NCBI RefSeq assembly: GCF_000876015.1
Contig: NZ_BBQM01000019.1
Span: 1-64,000 of the forward strand
Reading direction: 5' to 3'
DNA: 64,000 bases
Origin: Cupriavidus basilensis
GTDB taxonomy: Bacteria > Pseudomonadota > Gammaproteobacteria > Burkholderiales > Burkholderiaceae
Below, piece after piece: positions 1-8,394 of this stretch; position 1 is the stretch's first letter, and every line of letters starts with the position of its first letter. The notes below the pieces were generated by a model. The model was not told the DNA's origin. It searched no databases and saw nothing but the letters and a program-made list of their open reading frames with translations. The position numbers were made by a program, and so were the translations under genes.

Positions 1-103
1 CGGAATGGCTCTTGTAGCCGTCTCCACCGATGGGGCTGCCCCTGAGATGTACTCGGTTTGGGGCGAACCGCGGCCTACCTATCGTGCTAGGAGGAAGTCA
101 TGA
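1..103 (+). CDS. C-terminal end of an unidentified phage-region protein (partial)
   Basis: A reading frame is open from the left edge of the window (first full codon at base 2) to a TGA at 101-103, giving about 33 C-terminal residues that end in a basic tail. The stop overlaps the ATG of the next gene as ATGA, the same coupling seen at several junctions downstream, which argues that it is a real gene end. The function cannot be inferred from so short a tail. Confidence 0.45.
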   Translation, partial: GMALVAVSTDGAAPEMYSVWGEPRPTYRARRKS

Positions 104-1437
104 TGATTGACGAAAAGGATATGCAGAGCGAGCCGAGCGCCGGCGCGCAACAGGCGGAGCCGGTAGCGCCCTCAGCAGGCGATAACTATCTCTGCAAGGC
201 TTGGGGTGAGACCGATTTTCCTGCGGCGGCAATCGTCACCGGCCTGGACGGTGTGCGCGCTTTCCTGGTCGCGGAATGGCTTGGCTCGGAAGATCATCAG
301 GACGACGATGGAACGAACTCGCTCGATGCCGCACTGCAAGATATGCAAGAGCAGTGGGCACTGGAGGGCGAAGCCTGGGAATGGTCCATCGAGTTCGAGA
401 TCGGCGGCGTCAGCGTGCAGAAGGTCGGTCATGCCGCCCCTGCGCCGAGCGCATCGCCTGCTGCGCTGACGGATGCACTGGCACAGATTGGCGCGATCCT
501 CGGCCCGGGCTCTAATGAGCTTGGCACCCTTCTGGTGTGCATTCGCAACGTCAAGCATTTCGCTGACTGTCTCGATGCGGTCGAGCGCGAGTTCTTCATG
601 GTGCCGGGTGAGCCGGACGAGGACGATCCTGACAGCGAGCCAAGCGACGAATGCCTGCTGAATCGTTGGGGTTCCACGGTTGAGCAATACGTCGAGCAGT
701 TCCGCACCGCCATCCCCCACCTGCTCGCCGCATCGCCTGACTACAAAGCGCGCTTTGAGACGATGGTCTACATGATCGGTGAGATTTCCAACGCGCTTGG
801 CATCCCCGACGACGAAGCGTCCTGCGCAAATGGTAATGACCTGATCTTGTCAGCTATAGCAAAGCTTCGTGCCACGGCACCCGCTGCGCAGGCGCATGCG
901 TGGATTGTTGTAAAAGAACACGTGTGGGAACATGGGGATGGACAGCGGCCAACGCTGGCGTATTTGTGGCCCAGCGAATTTGGGCAAGAAGTATTTCCGT
1001 CTTACGAGGCAGCGATCAAGTTCATTCGTGACGGGGACTGGCCGCTAGGATTCGTAGCAATGCGCATTGGCGTGCCGGCCGCACAGCAATCCGCCATCCG
1101 GGCAGAGGCCACTACCCCACAACCGAGCGCCAAGGCGCTGACGGATGCGCTGCATTATCTGCGTATGGGCATGGAAAACCTGGCGCTGAACAATGGCGTA
1201 CACATGGTTGACTTCCGGAATGCTGAACGGGCCCTTCTGGCCGCAGAGCAGCCCAGCGAGGACAAGCGCGATGCGGGGCGGTATCGGTGGCTGCGAGAGC
1301 GCAACTGGAACGAATCGGCGCTCTTCGTAGTGCAGGGCCTCACTCCCTGGTCCGGCTGGGCACGGACTGCCCCAGTGGCGAGCGCCTGGACGCCGCCATC
1401 GACGCCGCAATCGCCAAGGGAGGCCAGCCATGACTGA
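100..1437 (+). CDS. Hypothetical phage/island protein, 445 aa
   Basis: The function is unknown. The start is well supported by AGGAGGA at 89-95, five bases before the ATG. The protein is acidic and has no signal peptide or membrane segment. It looks modular: the phrase ALTDAL occurs twice (near residues 122 and 348), each time after an Ala/Pro-rich linker. The C-terminal part contains DAGRYRWLR, a phrase common in small variable proteins of Burkholderia-type prophages. It overlaps the next gene by 8 bp, which suggests one polycistronic phage transcript. Mosaic phage proteins of this sort often sit in early accessory regions next to restriction-alleviation genes, as here. Calling it a phage protein rests on context and the C-terminal motif only. 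Confidence 0.75.
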   Translation: MMIDEKDMQSEPSAGAQQAEPVAPSAGDNYLCKAWGETDFPAAAIVTGLDGVRAFLVAEWLGSEDHQDDDGTNSLDAALQDMQEQWALEGEAWEWSIEFEIGGVSVQKVGHAAPAPSASPAALTDALAQIGAILGPGSNELGTLLVCIRNVKHFADCLDAVEREFFMVPGEPDEDDPDSEPSDECLLNRWGSTVEQYVEQFRTAIPHLLAASPDYKARFETMVYMIGEISNALGIPDDEASCANGNDLILSAIAKLRATAPAAQAHAWIVVKEHVWEHGDGQRPTLAYLWPSEFGQEVFPSYEAAIKFIRDGDWPLGFVAMRIGVPAAQQSAIRAEATTPQPSAKALTDALHYLRMGMENLALNNGVHMVDFRNAERALLAAEQPSEDKRDAGRYRWLRERNWNESALFVVQGLTPWSGWARTAPVASAWTPPSTPQSPREASHD

Positions 1438-1825
1438 GAGCGCAGAGCTGAAGCCGTGTCCGTTTTGCGGTGCTCGGCCGACCCTGAAGCGGCTGGATGA
1501 AATCGTCGGAATCTCATGTGGCGAGGAATCCGGTTGCGACAACACTGGACTATTCATTGCCTTCGCCGCAAGCCAGGAGACAGAAGCCATCGCTGCCTGG
1601 AACCGCCGACCCGCTGTCGATGCACCAGAGGGCTGGCGCACCCTCGTTAAAGACCTGGCCGACGAACTCGAAGAACAAGTGTGCTATCGCTACCAAGGCT
1701 ACCCACCCGACGACCGCCGCTTCGTTCGCGACATGCTGACGGTGAAGGAAGCGAGGGCCATGCTTGCGGGAGGGGCAGCCCCATCCAACATCACCACCAG
1801 CCAAGCGGAAGGCGGTGCAGCATGA
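1430..1825 (+). CDS. Lar-like restriction alleviation protein
   Basis: This is a 131-residue protein. It opens with LKPCPFCGARPTL, a CxxC zinc knuckle, followed by a second cysteine pair (ISCGEESGC) and the phrase AIAAWNRR near residue 60. This arrangement is typical of the Lar family, phage and prophage proteins that modulate host type I restriction. The residues after about 65 are not part of that core and are probably lineage-specific. The ATG lies inside the end of the preceding gene, and the TGA overlaps the next ATG as ATGA at 1822-1825, so translation is probably coupled. The family call rests on the motif pattern; a role in restriction alleviation here is inferred. Confidence 0.7.
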   Translation: MTESAELKPCPFCGARPTLKRLDEIVGISCGEESGCDNTGLFIAFAASQETEAIAAWNRRPAVDAPEGWRTLVKDLADELEEQVCYRYQGYPPDDRRFVRDMLTVKEARAMLAGGAAPSNITTSQAEGGAA

Positions 1826-1875
1826 GCGAGAGCAGCAAAATCGAGTGGGCCGACTACAGGAGGTTCAAAGCATGA
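1822..1875 (+). CDS. 17-codon ORF resembling the truncated start of a Gp37/Gp68 (DUF5131) protein
   Basis: This short frame begins MSESSKIEWAD, very like the conserved N-terminus of phage Gp37/Gp68-type proteins, which usually continue with a cysteine-rich motif over about 250 residues. Here the similarity stops after eleven residues and the frame ends at TGA 1873-1875. Both ends lie in ATGA overlaps with the flanking genes. The following gene's AGGAGG (1858-1863) lies inside it. It is either the remnant of a deleted Gp37/Gp68 gene or a leader peptide now used for translational coupling. Confidence 0.4.
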   Translation: MSESSKIEWADYRRFKA

Positions 1876-2084
1876 AATCCTTCGACCAGTGGATGGCGGA
1901 TCAGACGCTCGCCGACGAGCCTGAGGTTTGGTTGAAATGCCATTGCGGCGCGCGCGAGACGGTGAAGATCGCCGCGCTGCACAACAGCGATTCACGCTGG
2001 CACACCGCCGACGACCTCGACACCCTGACAGGTGGCGACGTGGTGCGCGGCATGTGCTGCGGCAACCCGCGGTGCATGCCATGA
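1872..2084 (+). CDS. Small cysteine-rich phage protein, 70 aa
   Basis: The function is unknown. The ATG at 1872 follows AGGAGG at 1858-1863 and overlaps the preceding stop. The frame continues further upstream, but without a comparable start. The protein contains WLKCHCGARETV near residue 20 and MCCGNPRC near the C-terminus. Together these could bind one zinc ion, as in many small phage Zn-ribbon proteins. It overlaps the next gene through ATGA at 2081-2084. Confidence 0.6.
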   Translation: MKSFDQWMADQTLADEPEVWLKCHCGARETVKIAALHNSDSRWHTADDLDTLTGGDVVRGMCCGNPRCMP

Positions 2085-2227
2085 AGCACCTGACCGAAAC
2101 CACCCTCGACAGCGCGCCATACTTCCCGTTCACACCGCCGCTCGGCCGACTGGGCTTCTTCGATGTACCGCCCGAAATCGCAGCAATGGCAACCAGCCCG
2201 GCAAAGACCGTGGCCGCCATCGCGTAG
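2081..2227 (+). CDS. Small hypothetical protein, 48 aa
   Basis: A 48-residue frame starts inside the stop of the preceding gene (ATGA at 2081-2084). It has no recognisable domain. Its middle is proline- and phenylalanine-rich and its C-terminus alanine-rich. It is supported mainly by being the fourth link of the ATGA chain and by the absence of any other gene at this position. It could be a chance frame. Confidence 0.4.
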   Translation: MKHLTETTLDSAPYFPFTPPLGRLGFFDVPPEIAAMATSPAKTVAAIA

Positions 2228-2300
2228 GCGCAAAGCATTCAGAAATTGGGGTTCTCCGGGTCTGCAGCATTCCGCCAAGCACGGCGGATCGGAGAAGAAA

Positions 2301-2600
2301 ATGAGCGAAGTTGATTTGATTGAGCGCTTAGCTGCCGCCGTCGCGGAGCGTGTACAGCCAAGCGTGCCATTCAACGTGCAGTTGTGGAGCACCGAAGCGA
2401 TCGCAGCGTACCTTCAGCGGCCGGCGCAAGTAGTGCGCGAGCGCATCGTTTGCCTCCCGGGTTTCCCGACGCCCATCCGCCTTCCGGTATCTGCTGGCAG
2501 CAAGGCAACAGCGCACCCGCGGTGGAAAGCCTCCGAGGTGATCGCATGGACCGAATCACATCGTGAGAAGACAGTTGGCCGCCCACGCAAGGCGGTCTAG
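2301..2600 (+). CDS. HTH DNA-binding protein, excisionase/AlpA-like
   Basis: This is a 99-residue protein that starts at the ATG after GGAGAAGAAA. The central part (LWSTEAIAAYLQRPAQVV, about residues 30-47) fits the helix-turn-helix of the MerR/excisionase-like family. It is followed by FPTPIRLP and a basic GRPRKAV tail, as in phage regulators of the AlpA type. It is convergent with the integrase, and the two stop codons share the palindrome CTAG (2597-2600). A small HTH protein beside a tyrosine integrase is commonly a recombination directionality factor or a regulator of excision. Which of the two applies here cannot be told from sequence. Confidence 0.65.
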   Translation: MSEVDLIERLAAAVAERVQPSVPFNVQLWSTEAIAAYLQRPAQVVRERIVCLPGFPTPIRLPVSAGSKATAHPRWKASEVIAWTESHREKTVGRPRKAV

Positions 2601-3601
2601 CCCAGCCGCTTCGCAATATCGGAGGCGGTGGCGTTGTAGTAGGTCAGCAGTTCGGAGAGGTTTGTGTGCCCGGTCATTCGGGCTAGATCCAGCGGCTGGA
2701 GCTTCATTGCCAGCCGCGTGATGGCCTCATGGCGCGTGTCATGGAACGTCAGACCCTTGATTCTAGACCTGTCACGGCCCTTTCGAAACAGCACGTCACG
2801 GCTGAAGTCGGTAAGATCAAAGAGGGGCTTACCGGGCTCGACAGTAGGCAACATGCCGAGCAACTCGACCGCGCGCACTGACAGCGGCACGTCACGCGCA
2901 CCGCCATTCTTCGTGAGGGGAAGGTGTGCGACCTGCTTTTTCTTGTCGACGGTCATGCTGGTCAACCCCAGGATTTCGCCAGACCGCATAGCCGTCTCGA
3001 TGGCAAACAAGAAGGCCACGGCCACTCTTTGGATCGGCAGCACAACCGGTTGCCCCTCTATGAACCCAAGGGATTGGATAATGGCCTCGATCTCGGCATC
3101 GGAAATCCTGCGCTCGCGTGGTGGACCTTCTGCCGGCCTGGTCACATTCTTCATCGGGTCAGTCGTGATCCAACCCCATTCCTCGCGGGCAACTTTGAAC
3201 GCGTGCGACAGCAGCGACATCTCCCGAGATACAGATGATCCGGATACCTCGCGCTCGCGCGCGTCGCGCCATGCAGCGATGTGGTTGGGCTTGAGATCGG
3301 CGAGGCGGATTTCGCGGAATGGATTACCCTCGATCTCCTTTCGGCCAATCAGTTCAAGCCGGATGATTTCCCATCGGCTGCCGCGCTTCTTCGGGCTGAC
3401 ATCTTTTTGGTAAGTGTCGAGCACATCTCCGACCGTGTGCGTCTTGCTACCATGCCCATCTGCTAGCGAGCGGATCTCGGTCTCACGCTTCGCCGCCCAA
3501 GCCTGCGCTTCGGCCTTGGTGTGAAATGTGCCTGTATCCCGCACACCATTCACATGCACCGATGCTCGCCAGGATGTTCCTCGCTTCGTAAATGAAGCCA
3601 T
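2597..3601 (-). CDS. int: Phage-type tyrosine recombinase (integrase)
   Basis: This 334-residue protein catalyses site-specific integration and excision of the element. The N-terminal part (about residues 1-60) resembles the arm-binding domain, with an SxRASVHVNGVRDTGTF pattern. The core-binding SAM-like domain follows, then the catalytic domain with Arg in ETAMRSGEILGL, the HDTRHE box and the late GH...TYY segment carrying the nucleophilic Tyr. All catalytic residues appear intact. Its 5' end points at the tRNA-Leu gene 236 bp away, and repeats that could be arm sites lie between them. The element therefore extends leftwards out of the window. Confidence 0.92.
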   Translation of the reverse strand: MASFTKRGTSWRASVHVNGVRDTGTFHTKAEAQAWAAKRETEIRSLADGHGSKTHTVGDVLDTYQKDVSPKKRGSRWEIIRLELIGRKEIEGNPFREIRLADLKPNHIAAWRDAREREVSGSSVSREMSLLSHAFKVAREEWGWITTDPMKNVTRPAEGPPRERRISDAEIEAIIQSLGFIEGQPVVLPIQRVAVAFLFAIETAMRSGEILGLTSMTVDKKKQVAHLPLTKNGGARDVPLSVRAVELLGMLPTVEPGKPLFDLTDFSRDVLFRKGRDRSRIKGLTFHDTRHEAITRLAMKLQPLDLARMTGHTNLSELLTYYNATASDIAKRLG

Positions 3602-3681
3602 CGCGTCGCTACCCCGTAGAGTTGGAGAGGCGTGGGGCAGCCCAAGCTATCGCCCACGCAATGTGGCGGCGAGTATAGCAG

Positions 3682-3730
3682 TTGGTGTAATGGTGGTGCA
3701 GATTTGGTGTAACGCGAAGAATTTTGGTGT
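3682..3730 (+). repeat. Three direct TTGGTGT repeats: candidate integrase arm-binding sites
   Basis: TTGGTGTAA occurs at 3682-3690 and 3704-3712, and TTGGTGT at 3724-3730, spaced 22 and 20 bp, about two helical turns. They lie in AT-richer, gene-free DNA between the integrase start and the tRNA 3' end, where arm-type sites of tyrosine integrases are expected. The role is inferred from spacing and position. Confidence 0.5.
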
Positions 3731-3836
3731 GGTTTTGCGTGGTGTTTCAGTGTCAACAAACGACGACAAAAACCAAGGAAAACCCAATAAAATCAATGTC
3801 TTGTGTTGCTGATTGGCATACCTTGGAATTGGGTGG

Positions 3837-3923
3837 TGGTGCGAGGGAGGGGACTCGAACCCCTACACCATTGCTGGCGTCAGGACCTAAACCTGGTGCG
3901 TCTACCAATTCCGCCACCCTCGC
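3837..3923 (-). tRNA. tRNA-Leu (anticodon UAG)
   Basis: The minus strand reads GCGAGGGTGGCGG at the 5' end. It has an anticodon stem-loop CAGG-TTTAGGT-CCTG, a variable arm, the T-arm GGGGTTCGAGTCCCC and a matching CCCTCGC 3' acceptor strand, followed by discriminator A and an encoded CCA (3837-3840). The loop gives anticodon UAG, reading CUA-type leucine codons. The length of 87 nt is usual for a class II tRNA. The integrase lies beyond the 3' end, so this tRNA is the probable attachment site. The integrated copy restores an intact gene. Confidence 0.95.
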
Positions 3924-4010
3924 AGTCCCTGCGGGCGCATCCCTGGCGGGAGGCCGCTTTGCTCGCTAGCGTGCCGGGCGGCATGTGAAGCCACATGAGC
4001 AAGGAGAAGC

Positions 4011-4045
4011 CCAAAGCAAAACAGGCGGCTTGGACTGCCCGCCTG
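4011..4045 (-). terminator. Rho-independent terminator
   Basis: On the minus strand CAGGCGG and CCGCCTG pair around a 10-nt loop (4022-4045), followed by TTTTGCTTT (4013-4021). It lies downstream of the broken MFS gene and upstream of tRNA-Leu, and so would separate the two transcripts. Confidence 0.65.
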
Positions 4046-4187
4046 GCTTGTGTTCCTGTGCTGCCGGCGCACTTTGCGCATGCAGCGCAACGAGGCAGCG
4101 GATTCTAGCGCAAAGCGCGCGGGGAATCCAGCCCTCCCCGCGGTCCTCGCCGGGGTCTTCCCCGCGCGGGCGCGCCGGGCGCCGGTT

Positions 4188-5516
4188 TCAGCGCTTGACC
4201 TTGATGCAGGCCAGCACCAGCACGGTGGCGCAGGCTTCCAGCGCGGCGACGAAGTACAGGCCGGAGGAAAGCTGGCCGGTGCTGGTCTTGAACCAGCCGA
4301 TCATGTACGGGGCGACGAAACCGGCGAGGTTGCCGATGGAGTTGATCAGGGCGATGCCGCCGGCGGCCGCGGTGCCGGCCAGGAAGGCGGACGGCAGCGA
4401 CCAGAACACCGGGAAGGCGGCGAGGATGCCGATCGAGGCGATGGTCAGCGCGATCAGCGCCAGCACCGCGCTGTGCAGCCACATGCCGGTGAGCACGAGG
4501 CCGGCGGCGGCCATCAGGGTGGCCAGGGCGCAGTGCAGGCGGCGTTCGCCGGTGCGGTCGGAGTGGATGCCGTTCCAGATCATGGCTAGGGTGCCGGCGA
4601 TGAACGGGATGGCGGAGACCAGGCCGATCTGGAGGTTGCCTTGCACGCCGAGCTCCTTGATGATCGACGGCGACCAGAACGCGATGGTGGCGTTGCCGCT
4701 GACCACGCAGAAGTAGATGGCGGCGCAGATCCAGACGCGGGCGTTGGCGAAGGCGTCGCGCAGCGACGAGTGCTTGGCGGGGTCGCGGTTCTCGGCGTCG
4801 ATCTCGCGCGTGACGAGGTCGCGCTCGCCCGCCGTGAGCCAGCCGGCGCCGGCCGGCTTCTCGGGCAGGAACATGAGCACGGCGATGCCGGCGAGCACCG
4901 ACGGGATGCCTTCGATGACGAACAGTCATTGCCAGTTGGCTAGACCCTCGACGCCTTCCATGCGGCTCATGATGAAGCCGGCCAGCGGGCCGCCGATCAC
5001 GCCGGCGATGGCGAACGAGGTCATGAACAGGCCGTTGATGCGGGCGCGGCGATGGGCGGGGAACCAGTAGGTGAGATAAAGCACCACGCCCGGGAAGAAG
5101 CCGGCCTCGAAGATGCCGAGCAGGAAGCGCAGCGCGTAGAACTGCATGGGGGTCTTGACGAAGATCATCGCCATCGACGCCAGGCCCCACAGGATGGTGA
5201 TGCGCGCGAGCGTGCGGCGCGCGCCGATCTTTTCCAGCAGCAGGTTGCTGGGCACTTCGAACAGGAAGTAGCCGATGAAGAAGATGCCGGCGCCGAAGCC
5301 GTACACGGCTTCGCTGAATTGCAGGTCCTGCAGCATCTGCAGCTTGGCGAAGCCGACGTTGACGCGGTCGATCCAGGCGAGCACGAACAGGAAGACCAGG
5401 AAGGGAACCAGCCGCGCCGCGATCTTGCGGTAGGCATGGTCGCGCTCGGCGGCGCTGGGCGCGGCGTGCCCTGCGGTGTCGGGGGTGTCGGGGGCGCCGG
5501 TCATCACGGTAGTCAT
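4188..5516 (-). pseudogene. MFS transporter (anion:cation symporter type) interrupted by an in-frame TGA
   Basis: Read through, this encodes a 442-codon 12-TM permease of the ACS/phthalate-like MFS family. The start is the ATG at 5514-5516 behind AAGGAG. The N-terminal 196 codons carry LAWIDRVNVGFAKL and FEVPSNLLLEKIG, both characteristic. The frame stops at TGA (4926-4928) in ...LANWQ-stop-LFVIEG. Family members have WQWLF here, so one TGG to TGA change explains it. The downstream half continues in the same frame to 4188 with intact TM segments. The neighbours (amidase, DUF2848, GntR) suggest that it once imported the substrate of this cluster. A sequencing error or functional readthrough cannot be excluded. 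Confidence 0.85.
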
Positions 5517-5626
5517 CGGTACAACTCCTTGGATAGGGATGGCGGGGCCGCGCTGCGTCGGCGCGGCCCTCTCGGTTCGTCGTGGCTGGCTGGATTGCTG
5601 GCGGGGTTGCTGGTGAGGTTGCCGAA

Positions 5627-6961
5627 CTACCGGAGCACGGCCTCGATGGCGCCGGCCACCTGCAGCACGCGCGCATCCTGGCCGCCGAGCCCGCACACGC
5701 CGAGGCCGATGCCCCGCTCCGCCGCTGGCAGCGGCAGCGAAACCGCGCAACCGTCGAGGAAATTGATCACGCTCGGGTTGCGCAGCACCAGGCCGTTGGT
5801 GGCGAAGAAGGCTTCGTCGCTGTCCAGCGCGTCGAGCCGCGGCGGGCGCACCGCCACCGTGGGCATCAGCCAGGCATCGGCTTCGCGCAGCAGGCCGGCG
5901 GCGCGCGCCTGCATGGCGCGGCGCGCGGCCAGCAGGTCGAGGTAGTCGGCGGCGCCGAGCTTTTCGCCGCGGCGGATGCGCATGGCCACGCGCGGGTCGT
6001 AGGCGTCGCCGCGTTCGGCCAATAGCTGTTTGTGCCAGTGCCACGACTCGGCCGCGGTCAGGCCACCGCCGGCGTTGATGTCCGGCAGGCGCCTGAGTTC
6101 GGGAAAGTCGAACGGCACGATGCGCGCGCCGAGGCGCGACAGCGTTTCCAGCGTGGCCTCGAACGCCTGCGCGACCGCCGCCTCCAGGCTGTCGCAGACG
6201 AAGTCGCGCGTGACCAGCAGGCGCAGCCCGGCCAGCGGCGCGGGATGGCTGTCGAGCGTCTCGCCGCTGAGGATGGCGTCGAGCGCGGCGCAGCAGGCCA
6301 CCGAGCGCGCCAGCGGGCCGGCGGAATCGAGCGAGGTGGACAGCGGCACGCCACCGTCGAGCGGCACGCGGCGCGCGCTGGGCTTGAAGCCGGTCAGGCC
6401 GCAGAACGCGCTGGGAATGCGGATGGAGCCGCCGGTGTCGGTGCCGAGCGCGGCCACCGCCATGCCCTGCGCCACGCTGACCGCGCCGCCGGAGGTCGAG
6501 CCGCCGGCGATGCGCGCCGGGTCGAACGGGGTGCGCGGCGTGCCGTAGTGCGGGTTCAGGCCAAGCCCGGAGAACGCGAACTCGCTCATGTTGGTGCGCC
6601 CGATCAGCACGGCGCCGGCCGCGCGCAAGCGCGCCACGGCGACAGCGTCGGCGCTGGCGGGCGCGCCGGCCAGCGCCTTCGATCCGGCCCGCGTCACCTG
6701 CCCTTTGACGTCGAACAGGTCCTTGACGGAGACCGGCAGCCCCGCCAGCGGCGAGGCCACCAGCCCGGCGGCGCGCGCCTGGTCGGCCGCGCGCGCGGCG
6801 GCCAGCGCGCCGGCCGCGTCCACTTCCAGGAAGGCCGTGCCGCCCTGGCGGCGATGGTCTGCGATGCGCGCCAGCGCCTGTTCGGTCAACGCCACGCTGG
6901 TGGCGCGCCCCGCGGCGAGGTCGGCGGCGAGCGCGGCGATGGTCGGGTGCGCGCCGCTCAT
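5627..6961 (-). CDS. Amidase of the amidase-signature family
   Basis: This 444-residue enzyme is expected to hydrolyse a carboxamide to acid and ammonia in the cytoplasm. The Ser-cisSer-Lys triad is visible: Lys in LPVSVKDLFDV, the GGSTSGGAVSV loop, and Ser in DTGGSIRIPSAFCG. It looks full length. The ATG overlaps the stop of the DUF2848 gene as ATGA (6958-6961), so the two are translated together, followed by the broken permease. It is annotated GatA-like by similarity, but a free-standing copy in a catabolic cluster is more likely a small-molecule amidase. The substrate is unknown. Confidence 0.88.
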   Translation of the reverse strand: MSGAHPTIAALAADLAAGRATSVALTEQALARIADHRRQGGTAFLEVDAAGALAAARAADQARAAGLVASPLAGLPVSVKDLFDVKGQVTRAGSKALAGAPASADAVAVARLRAAGAVLIGRTNMSEFAFSGLGLNPHYGTPRTPFDPARIAGGSTSGGAVSVAQGMAVAALGTDTGGSIRIPSAFCGLTGFKPSARRVPLDGGVPLSTSLDSAGPLARSVACCAALDAILSGETLDSHPAPLAGLRLLVTRDFVCDSLEAAVAQAFEATLETLSRLGARIVPFDFPELRRLPDINAGGGLTAAESWHWHKQLLAERGDAYDPRVAMRIRRGEKLGAADYLDLLAARRAMQARAAGLLREADAWLMPTVAVRPPRLDALDSDEAFFATNGLVLRNPSVINFLDGCAVSLPLPAAERGIGLGVCGLGGQDARVLQVAGAIEAVLR

Positions 6962-7635
6962 GGCGCCACCGCCAGGCAGGCCACGCGATAGGCATGGCGC
7001 AAGGTGCGCTGGCGCACCGGGTCGTGCAACTCCACTTCGAACGCTTCGCCGCTGCCGAGTTCGCCGATCACCGCCTGGGTGCCGCAGAACATGGCGGTGC
7101 CGGGCGGCAGCGCGTCTTCGCCGGTCAGGCGCCGGATCAGGTCGCGCGGGTCGAGCAGGCGCGTCACCAGCCCTTCCTGGTACAGCTCGCGCCGGCCGCC
7201 GCGGGTGCGCCAGCAGCGCATCTGCAACTGGTCCCAGTGGTCCGCCACCTCGGCGAAGCGCCACAGTTCGGTGCCGAGCGGCTTGGCGCACATCTGCTTG
7301 GAGACGGTGACGTCGTAGGCCTCGACCTTGCGGTCGGTATGGTCCGAGCCGACGCCGATGTAGAGATCGTCCGGACCGGCCAGCAGCACGAATTCGATCT
7401 CGCCCGAGGAATCCTCGCGCGGCACCTCGAGCAGCGTGCCGGTGGTCAGCAGCGAGGCCGCCAGCGGGTAGAAGCACGGCACGGTCGAGGGTGGCCTGAC
7501 GCCGATCGCCTCGAGCTCGCGGATGTGATGGTTGACGGCGTCGGCGTCGCGGCCGGTCCAGCCGGCGATGATGAGGCGCTGGATGTCGAGGGCGAGCGCG
7601 CCCTCGCCGGCGACCTGGAATTGCAGTGTCGGCAT
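6958..7635 (-). CDS. DUF2848 family protein
   Basis: This 225-residue protein matches the DUF2848 pattern: an N-terminal LQFQV-type strand, GWTGRDADAVNHHI, ELEAIGVRPPSTVP and VGSDHTDRKVEAY. DUF2848 proteins resemble fumarylacetoacetate-hydrolase-like folds and usually sit beside amidases and transporters in catabolic operons. The biochemical role is not established. It is the first gene of an operon with the downstream amidase (ATGA overlap) and permease, and follows the GntR regulator by 45 bp on the same strand. It probably processes a product or precursor of the amidase reaction, which is inferred from position only. Confidence 0.85.
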   Translation of the reverse strand: MPTLQFQVAGEGALALDIQRLIIAGWTGRDADAVNHHIRELEAIGVRPPSTVPCFYPLAASLLTTGTLLEVPREDSSGEIEFVLLAGPDDLYIGVGSDHTDRKVEAYDVTVSKQMCAKPLGTELWRFAEVADHWDQLQMRCWRTRGGRRELYQEGLVTRLLDPRDLIRRLTGEDALPPGTAMFCGTQAVIGELGSGEAFEVELHDPVRQRTLRHAYRVACLAVAP

Positions 7636-7680
7636 GTTCGTACTACCTGTTACCTGTGGCGGAAGAAAACTGTCGGTGGT

Positions 7681-8394
7681 TCAGATGGTCCGGATGATGT
7701 TCTTCCGGAATTCGTCGATGTGTTCGCGGATGGCCTCGCGCACGGCCGGGATGTCGCGGCGTTCGAGCGCGTCGACGATCTCCAGATGTTCCTGGTAGAC
7801 CTTCTCGAGGTGCTGCGGGTCGGACAGCGAGAGGAACCAGAAGCGCGCCTGCTTCTCGTGCAGGTTGCGCAGCAGGTCGGCCAGCACGCGGTTGCGCGAG
7901 GCGGCCGACATGGCGGTATGAAACTTGAGGTCGAGCGAGGCCAGCCCGGCGATGTCGCGCCGCGCCAGCAGGTCGGGCGTGCGGTCCACGATCTCGCGCA
8001 TGGCCATGAAATCGCTCTCGTGGCCGCGTTCGGCGGCGAGCGTGGCGCACAGGACCTCGTTGGTCGCGCGCACCTCGATCATGTCGAGCACTTCGTTGAG
8101 CGACAGCGGCGTCACCAGCACGCCCTTGCGCGGCAGGATCGACACCAGCCCTTCCACTTCCAGCCGGTGCAGCGCCTGGTGGACCGGCGTGCGGCCCAGC
8201 CCGAGCAGGCCGGCGACCTGGGCTTCGTTGAGCGGCTCGCCGGGGCGGAACTCGCAGGCGATGATGCGGCGCTTGATCTCGGCGTAGGCCTGCTCGCGCA
8301 TGGCGGCGCCGGTGGCGGCGCGGCTCGTGCCGCCGTCCGCCGCGGCGCCGGTGCCGGTGCCGGCGGTGCCGACCAGCCTGATCGGATGGGCCAT
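7681..8394 (-). CDS. GntR/FadR-type transcriptional regulator
   Basis: I prefer the ATG at 8394, which gives 237 residues, the usual length for FCD-type GntR regulators. An upstream GTG at 8445 is in frame but would put the AT-rich ACTAGT dyad, a possible operator, inside the gene. The winged HTH covers AYAEIKRRII to LPRKGVLV (about residues 35-95), with LGRTPVHQAL as the recognition helix. The C-terminal FCD ligand domain has conserved Asp and His residues that could hold a metal (near FHTAMSAASRN). It precedes DUF2848 and the amidase on the same strand and most likely represses them until the substrate is present. Confidence 0.88.
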   Translation of the reverse strand: MAHPIRLVGTAGTGTGAAADGGTSRAATGAAMREQAYAEIKRRIIACEFRPGEPLNEAQVAGLLGLGRTPVHQALHRLEVEGLVSILPRKGVLVTPLSLNEVLDMIEVRATNEVLCATLAAERGHESDFMAMREIVDRTPDLLARRDIAGLASLDLKFHTAMSAASRNRVLADLLRNLHEKQARFWFLSLSDPQHLEKVYQEHLEIVDALERRDIPAVREAIREHIDEFRKNIIRTI

